Positions 16,899 through 25,000 of a DNA stretch of 51,604 bases are shown one piece after another; position 1 is the stretch's first letter; every line of letters begins with the position of its first letter. The DNA is from Methanobacteriota archaeon (GTDB lineage: Archaea > Thermoplasmatota > Thermoplasmata > Methanomassiliicoccales > UBA472). Under the pieces are notes generated by a model. The model was given only the letters and a program-made list of their open reading frames with translations, did no database searches and was not told where the DNA came from. Position numbers and translations under genes: made by a program. The stretch spans positions 1 to 51,604 of the forward strand of contig JAJFUT010000039.1 of assembly GCA_021372315.1 (NCBI GenBank), read 5' to 3'.

Positions 16899-17006
16899 AT
16901 TTGTAGCTCTGGAACAGGGCACATATCCTACCTATCCAGTCATCGTTCCGGACAGGGTCCGTCCGGCCGTTTTCGAAGGCAACGTCCACCGATCACCTAT
17001 CCTTTT

Positions 17007-17978
17007 TCAGACGCCGTGCAATGGGTCCCCGTCGAAATGAAGCTCCTTCTCTCCATTGTATATCGCGCACGCGGGCTGCTCGACGTCGTGGCCGTAGTGA
17101 TAGTACCATTTGGCGCAAAGCCAGCGCTGCAGCGTGTTCAGGTCGTCGTTGTCCATGTGCCTGAACCGACCCTGCATATGGAGATATTCGGTCACGGGCC
17201 TCATCGTGTGGGGCTTGTACGTCGACCTCGCCTCGCCTTCCTCGTACTCGAACAGCGTCCACATGCCTGTCTCCACCGCCAGCTTCGCGATCTCTACGCT
17301 CTTCGACGCCTCCGTCCTCCATCCCGGGACGCAGGGTGTCAGCACGTGGAGGAACCGGAATCCGCTCTTGTGCTTCGCCTTCTCGACCTTCCTGATGAAG
17401 TCGTTGTAATGCGCGATCGACAGCGTCGCCGCGTACTCTGGGTCGTGTGCGATGACCAGGTCCATGACGTCCTTCTTCATCTGCCTCTTGCCCTGGGTGA
17501 CCTTACCGACCGGCGTCGTCGTTGTCCAGGCCCCGAAAGGCGTCGAGCCCGACCTCTGGATGCCGGTGTTCATGTACGCCTCGTTGTCCACGCAGATGTA
17601 GAGGACGTCCTCCTGCCTCTCCGCGGCGCCCGATAGCGCCTGGAGCCCGATGTCGAACGTCCCACCGTCGCCGGCGATCCCGACGACCGTGCCCTCGATC
17701 CCCCTGCGCCTCTGGGCGGCCTTGATCCCCGTTATGACTGCGCCAGTGTTCTCGAAGGCGGTGAACAGCAGCGGCGTCCTGAAGGCCGACGTCGGATACA
17801 GCGCGCTGAACACTATCAGGCATGAGGCCGGCACGTAGACCGTCGTATCGCTGCCCAATATCCTCATGATGTTGTTCACGGCGATGGCGACGCCGCAGCC
17901 CGGGCATGCTCCATGTCCGCTCACGAAGTAGTCGTTGTTCGGCATCTCCTTGATGGTCGATATCTCGTCAGCGGTCAT
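17007..17978 (-). CDS. porB: Pyruvate:ferredoxin oxidoreductase beta subunit
   Basis: This 323-residue subunit binds thiamine diphosphate and an iron-sulfur cluster and catalyses reversible oxidative decarboxylation of pyruvate to acetyl-CoA with ferredoxin. GHGACPGCG holds two cluster cysteines; GDGGTFDIGLQALSGAAER is the TPP/Mg motif; VDNEAYMNTGIQRSGSTPFGAWTTTTPVGK is the stretch typical of pyruvate rather than 2-oxoglutarate enzymes. The ATG at 17978 overlaps the porA stop as ATGA, fixing the start. It is the last gene of the por operon. Confidence 0.94.
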   Translation of the reverse strand: MTADEISTIKEMPNNDYFVSGHGACPGCGVAIAVNNIMRILGSDTTVYVPASCLIVFSALYPTSAFRTPLLFTAFENTGAVITGIKAAQRRRGIEGTVVGIAGDGGTFDIGLQALSGAAERQEDVLYICVDNEAYMNTGIQRSGSTPFGAWTTTTPVGKVTQGKRQMKKDVMDLVIAHDPEYAATLSIAHYNDFIRKVEKAKHKSGFRFLHVLTPCVPGWRTEASKSVEIAKLAVETGMWTLFEYEEGEARSTYKPHTMRPVTEYLHMQGRFRHMDNDDLNTLQRWLCAKWYYHYGHDVEQPACAIYNGEKELHFDGDPLHGV

Positions 17979-19150
17979 CCCTTCGCCTCCCTGAGCCCGT
18001 GCCAGTAAACCCTCTTGACCTTCCCTTCCTCGACGCTCGCCTCGATGAGCGAAAAGACCTTCCTCATGTCGCGGACGGTGATGTCCCTTCCGCCCAGCCC
18101 CCCGATGTGGTCCGTGATAGGGACCCCTGAGCCGCACAGTGAGCCGCTCACCTCGGTGAACACGGGGCCGTAGCGGTTGAAGCTGACCGAGCGATCGAAC
18201 ACACCCAGCGCCTTTAGGCCCGAGCATGCCCTTCGCAGTTCGTCGTGGGGGAACGGCCTCATGAACCTAAGCTTGATCAGCCCGACCTTCCTCCCCTCGG
18301 CCCTAAGTTCGTCGACCGCCGCGCGCGCTGTGCTGGCGGCGGTGCCTAGGACGATCAGCGCGAACTCCGCGTCGTCCATCATGTACTCGTCGATCAGACC
18401 GCCGTAACCCCTGCCGAAAGCGGCCTTGAACGCCTCGTCGACCTGATGCACGACGTTCCTGGAATCGTCCATGGCCCTATCGAGCTGGTATCTCATCTCT
18501 GTCGTGTACTCCGGCGGGACGATGGGGTTCATCATCACGGGCTCCGAAGGGTCCAATGAGGACCTGGGGACGAAGGCCGGGAGGAACGCATCGACCTCGC
18601 CCTGCTCCGGCACCTCCACCTTCTCGACAGTATGCGAGAGTATGAAACCATCCAGGCAGACCATCACCGGCAACAGGACGCGCTCGTCCTCGGCGATCCT
18701 GTAGGCCTGAAGAGTCATGTCCAGGGCCTCCTGGCTGTCCTCGACGTACACCTGCATCCATCCCGACTCTCGCTCTGGCATGGAATCATTGTGCTCGGCC
18801 CATATCCCGCCCGCCGCTCCCAGCGTGCGGTTCACGTTGACCATGACGATCGGCAACCGGTTCTGAGGTACGGCGTAGAGCATCTCGTGCATCAACGCCA
18901 GCCCCTGGGACGCGGTCGCCGTGAAGGTGCGCACCCCGCCAGCGGAGGCCCCTACGGCCACGCTCATCACGCTGTGCTCGCTCTCCGCCGGTATGAGATC
19001 GGCATCCAGCTCGCCGTTCGATATGAACTCCGCCAGGAGCTCCATTATCAGCGTCTGCGGCGTGATCGGGAACGCCGGTATGACCTCCGCCTTCGCGAGA
19101 CGGACCCCCCACGCGACGGCGTGGTCCGCGCTCAGCGCCTTCATCACCAT
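17975..19150 (-). CDS. porA: Pyruvate:ferredoxin oxidoreductase alpha subunit
   Basis: This 391-residue subunit carries the pyrimidine-binding domain and domains II and III of the oxidoreductase. Landmarks are VIPAFPITPQTLIMELLAEFI, PAESEHSVMSVAVGASAGGVRTFTATASQGLALMHEML and a C-terminal LIKLRFMRPFP. The start is either ATG 19150 or ATG 19144; the first has GGGGGTG 5 bases upstream and is preferred. Its start overlaps the stop of the fused gamma-delta gene and its stop overlaps porB, so translation is probably coupled. Confidence 0.93.
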   Translation of the reverse strand: MVMKALSADHAVAWGVRLAKAEVIPAFPITPQTLIMELLAEFISNGELDADLIPAESEHSVMSVAVGASAGGVRTFTATASQGLALMHEMLYAVPQNRLPIVMVNVNRTLGAAGGIWAEHNDSMPERESGWMQVYVEDSQEALDMTLQAYRIAEDERVLLPVMVCLDGFILSHTVEKVEVPEQGEVDAFLPAFVPRSSLDPSEPVMMNPIVPPEYTTEMRYQLDRAMDDSRNVVHQVDEAFKAAFGRGYGGLIDEYMMDDAEFALIVLGTAASTARAAVDELRAEGRKVGLIKLRFMRPFPHDELRRACSGLKALGVFDRSVSFNRYGPVFTEVSGSLCGSGVPITDHIGGLGGRDITVRDMRKVFSLIEASVEEGKVKRVYWHGLREAKG

Positions 19151-20055
19151 TCGTGCACCCCCTTCACCATATCGATTGCGTCCACGGGGCACACGTCCGC
19201 GCATATCCCGCAGCCCTTGCAGTAACGGTAGTCCACCTTGACGTGGTCGTCCTCGAGGCGCTTGATGCATACGTCCGGGCAGGTGAACCAGCATCTTAGA
19301 CATCGAATGCATTTCTCGCGGTCGTACTTGGGCGACGAGGTTCGCCATGTCCCGGTCATGTTCTGTATCGACGATCCGGGTCCGACGGCCACACCTTCGA
19401 TGTGCTCGGGCTCCAGCGCGACGCCGGTCGGCACCTCGTCCCATTCCGGAAGCCACATCCTCCTCTGGACGATGGATCTTGCGCCAAGGCATCTGCCTTC
19501 CTTCGTACCGTCATATGCCAATTGCGCTGCCAGGACGTTCGCCTCCGCCGCCCTTGGTCCCAGCTTCTCGCCGAACCGGTCAGCGATGGCCTTCTGAATA
19601 TTCTCTAAAGTGACGAGGTCCAGCACCTTGGCCACTGCGCCGAGCATCGCGGTGTTGACAACGGGCGCCTTCAGCGCCTCGATCGCCACCGACGTCGCGT
19701 CCACCGTCGCGCATCGCACCGACACCCCGATGTCCAGCTCGGACGGGGCCTTCCTCGTGTTCACGACCGCCGAGCCGTTGGACCTCAGCCCGTCGACGAC
19801 GGGGTCTATTTCCAGAAGGGTCTCGTCGAGGATGACGACCATGTCCGGCTCGTAGATCTGGGACCGGATCGATATCCTCTTGTCATCGATCCTGGTGAAG
19901 GCGCGCACCGGCGCCCCTCTGCGCTCCGCCCCGAAATACGGGAACGCCTGGGCGTGATGCCCTCCGAGGATGGCCGCCTCGGCCAAGGTCTGCGCGGCCA
20001 TGACGGCTCCCTGCCCGCCCCTTCCGTGGAATCGAACCTCGTACAAATCAATCAC
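19144..20055 (-). CDS. porG: Pyruvate:ferredoxin oxidoreductase fused gamma-delta subunit
   Basis: This 303-residue protein joins PorG (about residues 1-190, starting EVRFHGRGGQGAVMAAQTLAEAAI) to the ferredoxin-like PorD (about 195-303). PorD has two 4Fe-4S motifs, CIRCLRCWFTCP and CKGCGICADVCP, which carry electrons to external ferredoxin. In many archaea porG and porD are separate adjacent genes; here no stop lies between them. The GTG at 20055 is near the expected transcription start; a TTG three codons later with GGTGAT upstream is an alternative. The operon order is porGD-porA-porB. Confidence 0.9.
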   Translation of the reverse strand: MIDLYEVRFHGRGGQGAVMAAQTLAEAAILGGHHAQAFPYFGAERRGAPVRAFTRIDDKRISIRSQIYEPDMVVILDETLLEIDPVVDGLRSNGSAVVNTRKAPSELDIGVSVRCATVDATSVAIEALKAPVVNTAMLGAVAKVLDLVTLENIQKAIADRFGEKLGPRAAEANVLAAQLAYDGTKEGRCLGARSIVQRRMWLPEWDEVPTGVALEPEHIEGVAVGPGSSIQNMTGTWRTSSPKYDREKCIRCLRCWFTCPDVCIKRLEDDHVKVDYRYCKGCGICADVCPVDAIDMVKGVHEW

Positions 20056-20080
20056 CGACGATTATGATAGCTGAGCTGGA

Positions 20081-20090
20081 AATATTAAAC
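20081..20090 (-). promoter_or_regulatory. TATA box for the por operon
   Basis: GTTTAATATT on the minus strand is centred 30 bases before the GTG at 20055, giving a transcript with almost no leader. Confidence 0.55.
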
Positions 20091-20100
20091 ACTGTCAGTG

Positions 20101-20130
20101 CGAAAACGAAAGAATTGGAAATGGAAACGG
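20101..20130 (-). terminator. T-rich terminator after ilvE
   Basis: The minus strand 3' flank of ilvE is T/C-rich with repeated TTT and TTTT runs, and stands between ilvE and the por promoter. Confidence 0.45.
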
Positions 20131-20146
20131 TTTAGGAACCGAACGT

Positions 20147-21070
20147 TCAGACCAGGTCGAGCCAGGCCTTGTACTTCGGGTTCTTGCCCTTGACGATGTC
20201 CGAGAAGGTGCTCTGAAGGGCCTTCGTGACCTCGCCGGCCTTGCCCTTTCCGATCTGGATGTCATCGATGGTCCCGATCGGTGTGACCTCCGCCGCGGTA
20301 CCGGTGAAGAAGGCCTCGTCCGCGAGGAACAGCTCGGACCTGGTGATCGGTCTTTCCTCGACGATGTATCCAAGGTCCTTGGCGACGATCATGATGCTGT
20401 CCTTCGTTATGCCTTCCAGGATGCCCGACGCAAGGTCCGGCGTGACCAGCTTTCCCTTCCTGACCATGAAGATGTTCTCCCCGGTGCCCTCGGCGACGGT
20501 CCCGTTGGAGTTCAGCATCAGCGCCTCGTCGGCCCCCCTGCTGTTCGCCTCCATCCTTGCCACGACGGAGTTGATGTAGTTGCCGTTGATCTTGGCGTTC
20601 AGCATCGCCGCCCTGTTGGACGGCTTCTCCCAGCTGGACGTGATGACCTTGGCGCCGTGCTCGAGCTGGTCCGCTCCGACGTACGCTCCCATGTGCGTGC
20701 AGGCGATGATCACGTTGGTCGGGTTCTTCTCGGTGCTCAGACCGATGTTGCCGGCCGGGTTCATTCCGTAGAATGCGAGCGGCCGGAGATAGTCGCCGTC
20801 CGCAGGGGCGGTCCTGACGACCACCCTGCACGCCTCGCACAGCTCGTCCAGTGTGTAGGGTATCTTTAACGATATGACCTTCGCTGAGCTGAGGAAGCGC
20901 ATCATGTGCTCCCTGAGCCTGAATATCGCCCGCCCCTGCTCGGTCTCGTATACCCTGATCCCTTCGAACACCCCGCTTCCGTAGTGGAGCCCGTGGGCCA
21001 GCACATGGACGCTCGCCTTTTCGAAATCGACGAGCTTCCCGTCCATCCATATCTTGGAATCGTTTGTCAT
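20147..21070 (-). CDS. ilvE: Branched-chain amino acid aminotransferase
   Basis: This 307-residue fold-type IV PLP enzyme interconverts Leu, Ile and Val with their 2-oxo acids. Landmarks are KIWMDGKLVDFEKASVHVLAHGLHYGSGVFEGIRVYET, the PLP lysine region AMLNAKINGNYINSVVARMEA, and EGTGENIFMVRKGKLVTP with EGITKDSIM. Length and pattern fit the archaeal/bacterial IlvE group. ATG 21070 has GAAGGTG six bases upstream; a GTG at 21079 is less likely. It follows ilvN by 11 bases, so the two are in one operon. Confidence 0.94.
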   Translation of the reverse strand: MTNDSKIWMDGKLVDFEKASVHVLAHGLHYGSGVFEGIRVYETEQGRAIFRLREHMMRFLSSAKVISLKIPYTLDELCEACRVVVRTAPADGDYLRPLAFYGMNPAGNIGLSTEKNPTNVIIACTHMGAYVGADQLEHGAKVITSSWEKPSNRAAMLNAKINGNYINSVVARMEANSRGADEALMLNSNGTVAEGTGENIFMVRKGKLVTPDLASGILEGITKDSIMIVAKDLGYIVEERPITRSELFLADEAFFTGTAAEVTPIGTIDDIQIGKGKAGEVTKALQSTFSDIVKGKNPKYKAWLDLV

Positions 21071-21081
21071 TGACAGCACCT

Positions 21082-21447
21082 TCAGATCGCGTTGATCGCC
21101 TTCACGAACTTTTCCGGCTTGTACGCATCGATCAATGCGTCCACCTCCTCGGTGGAGCCGATGAGCCTGGCCTTTCCGTTCGTGTTGCTGATTAGCGCAT
21201 ACGCCTCGTGCCTTGAGGGGTCCAATATCTCGATCGAGATGATGTCATGCACCCTCTGCTTAAGCGCGCTAACGCTGGACTCCGCGTCCGCACGGTCGTT
21301 CACTCCAAGAACGACCCTGGCCTTTCCGGGGATCTCACATTTTCCGACGACGATCGTCTCGATGTTGATCTTTCTCCTTGTGAACTCGCCTACGATCCTC
21401 TGCATCACGCCGAACTCGTCGTTAACGACCATCGATACGACTTCCAT
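21082..21447 (-). CDS. ilvN: ACT-domain protein, acetolactate synthase small-subunit type
   Basis: This 121-residue protein starts with an ACT domain close to IlvN/IlvH (VSMVVNDEFGVMQRIVGEFTRRKINIETIVVG), the regulatory subunit that lets valine inhibit acetolactate synthase. The second half is short, without most of the usual C-terminal domain of IlvN (about 160 residues). GGAGGTG upstream of ATG 21447 decides the start. No catalytic ilvB is in the window. It sits between an unknown small ORF and ilvE, so it may act on a distant IlvB or serve as a separate sensor. Confidence 0.82.
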   Translation of the reverse strand: MEVVSMVVNDEFGVMQRIVGEFTRRKINIETIVVGKCEIPGKARVVLGVNDRADAESSVSALKQRVHDIISIEILDPSRHEAYALISNTNGKARLIGSTEEVDALIDAYKPEKFVKAINAI

Positions 21448-21467
21448 TTTTACACCTCCACGATCGC

Positions 21468-21704
21468 CTACTTCTTCCTGCTCTTGCTGGTTTCCTCGTA
21501 GTTCTTCATCGTGTGCAGCTTCTTTATCGGAGAGTAATAACCCTCGTCGTCCTTGCCGTTGTCGATGCCCTTCGGATATTTCGGCGTCGAGTTCCACGCT
21601 ACCTGGAACTGCGAGCTCGGATCGCCGTCGTCCATGAGCTTCTTTGGCTTCGTCCTTGCTCCGCCCCCGACGAGGCACCTTGTTACCAACCAAGAGACCA
21701 GCAT
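21468..21704 (-). CDS. Unrecognised small protein upstream of ilvN
   Basis: This 78-residue ORF starts at an ATG that overlaps the TAA of the leader ORF (TAATG) and ends in TAG 20 bases before ilvN. Its first 12 residues are MLVSWLVTRCLV, rich in Leu and Val; the rest is hydrophilic, with KYPKGIDNG and DDEGYYSPIKK, and ends in a basic tail. The latter part uses the GC-rich third positions of the host, which supports coding, whereas the first dozen codons include rarer ones (TCT, TTG, GTA, ACA). A start at an internal ATG (21635) is possible but has no ribosome site. No family is recognised. Confidence 0.5.
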   Translation of the reverse strand: MLVSWLVTRCLVGGGARTKPKKLMDDGDPSSQFQVAWNSTPKYPKGIDNGKDDEGYYSPIKKLHTMKNYEETSKSRKK

Positions 21705-21751
21705 TAGCATCCACTACCCATCAGTTTCATTCCACAAAGGAGGTCGCTCAC
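21704..21751 (-). CDS. Candidate 15-codon leader ORF of the ilv operon
   Basis: GTG at 21751 is preceded by GGAGGTG (21763-21757) at a spacing of 5 bases, the best ribosome site in the window. The ORF reads MSDLLCGMKLMGSGC and stops at TAA, which overlaps the next ATG. Three of its 15 codons are Leu (CTC, CTT, CTG). The ribosome site lies in the 5' arm of a hairpin whose 3' arm is inside this ORF. It could be a regulatory leader peptide; no expression evidence exists here. Confidence 0.45.
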   Translation of the reverse strand: MSDLLCGMKLMGSGC

Positions 21752-21837
21752 CGAGCCACCTCCCCTTTCAAATAACAAGCTGCCCGCTAACATAGACGAC
21801 AATGACAGACCGCGGGGCAGCGCTGCACATAGCGGGC
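21704..21837 (-). promoter_or_regulatory. Structured leader upstream of the ilvN-ilvE operon
   Basis: Between the TATA box and the small ORF the minus strand holds three symmetric elements. The outer arms GCCCGCTA (21837-21830) and TAGCGGGC (21789-21782) are perfect 8-base complements. Inside them is the palindrome GCAGCGCTGC (21826-21817). A separate hairpin (21763-21739) pairs GGAGGT with ACCTCC and GCTC with GAGC around a 3-base loop, enclosing the ribosome site and GTG of the leader ORF. The first arm falls close to the predicted transcription start, so it may act in DNA or in RNA. Confidence 0.45.
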
Positions 21838-21854
21838 GATTGTATCGGGACGAG

Positions 21855-21864
21855 CATATTTAAG
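21855..21864 (-). promoter_or_regulatory. TATA box for the ilv leader
   Basis: CTTAAATATG on the minus strand predicts a start near 21834, leaving a leader of about 80 bases to the leader ORF and 130 to the next ORF. Confidence 0.5.
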
Positions 21865-21908
21865 AATTGCCATTTCTTGTCACGGTGACGCATCTGGATG
21901 ATGCATGG

Positions 21909-22805
21909 TCAGCGCAACCCGAACCATCTCTTGAGCCCTGTCCTCGCGTCGTTCTTGACGACCTCCTTCGCGCTTTGCTCGGCCACAGGCGCCGTTTCGC
22001 ATGTGCCGTTCCCGTTCTCCAGGGAGGTGTCCTCATAATTAGGCTTCAAAGGGTCCATCGCGTCTACCTGACACAATATCCTCTTAAGGAAAACCTTCGT
22101 CCTCTCGTTCTTCGGGTTGACGAATATCTCCTCGGGCGGACCCTGCTCGCAGATGACCCCTTGGTCCATGAAGATGACGTGGTCGGCCATCTCTCTGGCG
22201 AAGCCCATCTCGTGCGTGACGACGACCATCGTCATCCCTTCCAACGCGAGACGCTTCATGACGTCCAGCACCTCCCCGATCAGCTCGGGGTCGAGCGCCG
22301 ACGTCGGCTCGTCGAAGAGAAGTGCCTTTGGTTGCATGGCCATGGCCCTCGCGATCGCTACGCGTTGCTGCTGCCCTCCGGATAATTGGCCAGGATATGC
22401 GTCGGCCTTATCGGATAGACCGACCTTCGCGAGCATCTTCAAGGCCATGTCCTCCGCCTCGGCCTGCTCGACGCCCTTGACCTTCATAAGGGCGAGGGAT
22501 ATGTTCTTCTTTGCCGTGAGATGCATGAAGAGGTTGAAGCTCTGGAAGACCATGATCATCTGGGCCCTGATGAGGTTGATGTCGATATCCTCGGCCGCTA
22601 TGTCGTGGCCCTCGAACAGGATGGTCCCCCCGGTCGGTTCGTTGAGATGGTTCATGCACCTGAGCAGGGTGCTCTTACCGCTTCCGCTCGGACCGATAAC
22701 GACCACGCACTGCGAAGGCATGACCTGCATGGATATTCCCTTGAGGACCTCGTTGTCCCCGAACGCCATCCTCAGGTCCTTCGTTTCGATTATTGGTGTT
22801 GCCAT
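21909..22805 (-). CDS. Polar amino acid ABC transporter, ATPase
   Basis: This 298-residue ATPase belongs to the GlnQ/HisP group. It shows Walker [10 protein letters not shown] (about 38-46), the Q-loop [13 protein letters not shown], signature [17 protein letters not shown], Walker [15 protein letters not shown] and the switch His in VVVTHEMGF. The core ends near residue 250; a hydrophilic tail of about 45 residues follows and is unusual for GlnQ. It starts one base after the permease stop, so it belongs to the binding protein, permease, ATPase operon. Substrate is probably a polar amino acid but cannot be fixed. Confidence 0.92.
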   Translation of the reverse strand: MATPIIETKDLRMAFGDNEVLKGISMQVMPSQCVVVIGPSGSGKSTLLRCMNHLNEPTGGTILFEGHDIAAEDIDINLIRAQMIMVFQSFNLFMHLTAKKNISLALMKVKGVEQAEAEDMALKMLAKVGLSDKADAYPGQLSGGQQQRVAIARAMAMQPKALLFDEPTSALDPELIGEVLDVMKRLALEGMTMVVVTHEMGFAREMADHVIFMDQGVICEQGPPEEIFVNPKNERTKVFLKRILCQVDAMDPLKPNYEDTSLENGNGTCETAPVAEQSAKEVVKNDARTGLKRWFGLR

Positions 22806-22806
22806 C

Positions 22807-23478
22807 TTACTCGCCTCCCATCGTACCGGGGATCGCGAACTTCCTCTCCACGAACCTCATTATGCGCGAGGTGGAGAAGGTCATTACGAAGTAGACGACC
22901 GCGATGAAGATGTATAGCACGAACGGCTGGAAGGTGTCTGCGATCACGTCCTTCGCGCTGTACGTGAGCTCCAGAACACCGATCGCCATCACGAGCGACG
23001 AGTCCTTGATCAGCGTGATGAACTCGTTGGTATAGGTCGGCATCGAATTCCTCAGCGCCTGAGGGATGATGACGTGAAACATTGATTGGTTGTAGGTCAT
23101 GCCCATCGACCGGGACGCCTCCATCTGGCCTTTGGGTATGGATTGAACGCCGGCCCTGAATATCTCTGCTTGGTACGCGGCGCTGTTCAGAGAGAGCGCG
23201 AGTATGCCTGCCATGAGCGGAGTGAACTGCAACCCGAGAGATGGCAGACCGAAGTAGATGAGGAAGATCTGCACAAGGAGCGGAGTTCCCCTGAACGCCT
23301 CGATATATCCTGTGGATATGCCATAGACCGCCCGGTTCTTTGAGATCCTTGCCATTCCCAGCAGGATCCCGCCGGCGAAACCGAACAAGATCGCGATGAT
23401 TGCGATGATCAACGTCAGCTTCGCGCCGTCCATCAAGAACCAGAAGTTCTCGGGAATTACGCTCCAGTCTAGATTCAT
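22807..23478 (-). CDS. Polar amino acid ABC transporter, permease
   Basis: This 223-residue HisM/GlnP-type permease has about five membrane helices and the conserved segments [21 protein letters not shown] and the EAA loop ([46 protein letters not shown]). It forms the membrane channel with the ATPase encoded downstream and the binding protein upstream. The 83-base AT-rich gap after the binding protein gene may lower read-through into this gene. Confidence 0.93.
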   Translation of the reverse strand: MNLDWSVIPENFWFLMDGAKLTLIIAIIAILFGFAGGILLGMARISKNRAVYGISTGYIEAFRGTPLLVQIFLIYFGLPSLGLQFTPLMAGILALSLNSAAYQAEIFRAGVQSIPKGQMEASRSMGMTYNQSMFHVIIPQALRNSMPTYTNEFITLIKDSSLVMAIGVLELTYSAKDVIADTFQPFVLYIFIAVVYFVMTFSTSRIMRFVERKFAIPGTMGGE

Positions 23479-23561
23479 CTTAACGACCTTTTTGATCTTT
23501 TAAATGGAAATTAAATGAAGGGAAATGGTTTGGGAAAGATTTTGAGATGAACTCCAGACCA

Positions 23562-24422
23562 TTACGTCCAGAGGTCGATGATATCGTCCATCGACCCATC
23601 GTTCAGCATCTCAAGGATGATGGCGTCTATGACGTTCTTCAGACCCGCGTTGTCCTTGGGTATGACGATGCCGTAGTGCTCATCGGTCGGGATGTAGAAG
23701 GCCACCTTGAGATCGTACGCTGTGCTGTTGGCGTACTTCTCGGCGACCGGGTGGTCCAGAACGACCGCGTCCGCGATGCCGGTATCAACGGCGATCACTG
23801 CGCTGGCGATGTCCGGGTATGTGGACACCGTCGTTGTCGAATCCAGCTCATCCTCGATCCAGTAGTTGCCGGTCGTGCCGAGCTGGGCGCCGACGTTCAA
23901 CCCGTTCAGGTCATCGGTGGAGTTCACCGTGCTGTCATCCTGCACCAGGACCGCCTGGTTGGCGATGTAGTAAGGCGTGGAGAAGTCGACCGACTCCATC
24001 CTCGCCGCCGTTATGGTGAAGGAGGATATCGCGATGTCGATCTGTCCAGCCTGGACCGCGCCGATCAAGGCGTCGAAGTCCATCTGCTTGATGACCAATG
24101 TGACATCGAGCTCAGCAGCGATCCTCTTGACTATGTCCATGTCGACACCGATGTAGGTGTCTGTCTCTGCGTCATAGTCCTCGAAGGGCGGCCAAGGGGT
24201 GTTGGTACCAACGACGAGTTCGCCGCTGGAGATGATCTTCTCAAGGACCCCGCCCTTGACATCTTCTTCCTGGTTCAGTACGAAGCCGCCGATGAGCATG
24301 CCCGCCACGAGCGCCACGACGACTAGGACCGCCGTGATGATCATGAACTTCGGTTTCATCTTCTCCTTCTTGTAAGAGGGAGCCGGATTTGCAGGGGAGT
24401 TGTTTCCCGCAGATTCTGACAT
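23562..24422 (-). CDS. Polar amino acid ABC transporter, membrane-anchored binding protein
   Basis: This 286-residue family 3 solute-binding protein has a 27-residue hydrophilic N-terminus, one membrane helix (about 28-48) and the binding domain (about 60-286): ELVVGTNTPWPPFEDYDAETDTYIGVDMDIVKRIAAEL, DIAISSFTITAARMESVDFSTPYYIANQAVLV and DAVVLDHPVAEKY. There is no Cys lipobox, so it is probably held by the uncleaved helix with the binding domain outside. Several N-x-S/T sites could be glycosylated. It heads the importer operon. Confidence 0.93.
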   Translation of the reverse strand: MSESAGNNSPANPAPSYKKEKMKPKFMIITAVLVVVALVAGMLIGGFVLNQEEDVKGGVLEKIISSGELVVGTNTPWPPFEDYDAETDTYIGVDMDIVKRIAAELDVTLVIKQMDFDALIGAVQAGQIDIAISSFTITAARMESVDFSTPYYIANQAVLVQDDSTVNSTDDLNGLNVGAQLGTTGNYWIEDELDSTTTVSTYPDIASAVIAVDTGIADAVVLDHPVAEKYANSTAYDLKVAFYIPTDEHYGIVIPKDNAGLKNVIDAIILEMLNDGSMDDIIDLWT

Positions 24423-24448
24423 GTTTCCTGCGTTATGTGATTCTTTGT

Positions 24449-24457
24449 CTTAAAACT
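24449..24457 (-). promoter_or_regulatory. TATA box for the amino acid importer operon
   Basis: AGTTTTAAG on the minus strand is centred about 31 bases before the ATG at 24422. Confidence 0.45.
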
Positions 24458-24574
24458 ATTTTCCTTATCTGGCTACAAGCTGGATGGGACTTTGTAATAA
24501 GTAAAAATCCTACGATATTCGAATATTATCAGAATGAGACAAAACCGAAGAAATGTGTTTATTTCCATACATGC

Positions 24575-24587
24575 GATATTTAATAAA
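24575..24587 (+). promoter_or_regulatory. TATA box for the PDZ-like gene
   Basis: GATATTTAATAAA lies about 59 bases before the ATG at 24640 in the 217-base divergent region, predicting a leader of about 30 bases. Confidence 0.45.
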
Positions 24588-24639
24588 ACCGTGAAAAAGG
24601 GCGAAATACCGTATTTTCCCTATCGCGTCCCAAATCTCG

Positions 24640-24996
24640 ATGAACGTTCCTACCGGGTCCTCGGTCTTCTCGATCGTGACCAAGGCGGCGAGCACGGAGG
24701 CCCTAGATAGGTCGACCGACCTTATAGTTAGGATGGACGGGATCGAGCTATCCGGTCTCTCAACCCCCCAGGACGTCATCGATGCCGCACGCTCAGACCC
24801 AGAGGATGCGATTTTCTATCTCGTCCATACAGGCGAGGTCGCTCAGCTGCTCGTGTACGTCCCTAACTTTTCGACGCACGAGATAGTGATCTCCCTGAAC
24901 CCATCAGGCTATGGCTCGTTGGAGTGGGGATTGGCAGTTTTCGGAGCGGTGGGCATCATCTGTTTGGCAGGTCACATGGTCGTCCGCCGGACCTGA
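24640..24996 (+). CDS. Small PDZ-like membrane protein
   Basis: This 118-residue protein contains a stretch like the second half of a PDZ domain: LDRSTDLIVRMDGIELSGLSTPQDVIDAARSDPEDAIFYLVHTGEVAQLLVYV, matching the pattern of hydrophobic strand, DG turn, helix and paired strands. One membrane helix follows (GLAVFGAVGIICLAGHMVV), with a short RRT tail. There is no protease domain. The PDZ reading is an inference from pattern. The gene stands alone, with T-rich sequence after it. Confidence 0.6.
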   Translation: MNVPTGSSVFSIVTKAASTEALDRSTDLIVRMDGIELSGLSTPQDVIDAARSDPEDAIFYLVHTGEVAQLLVYVPNFSTHEIVISLNPSGYGSLEWGLAVFGAVGIICLAGHMVVRRT

Positions 24997-25000
24997 CCGA

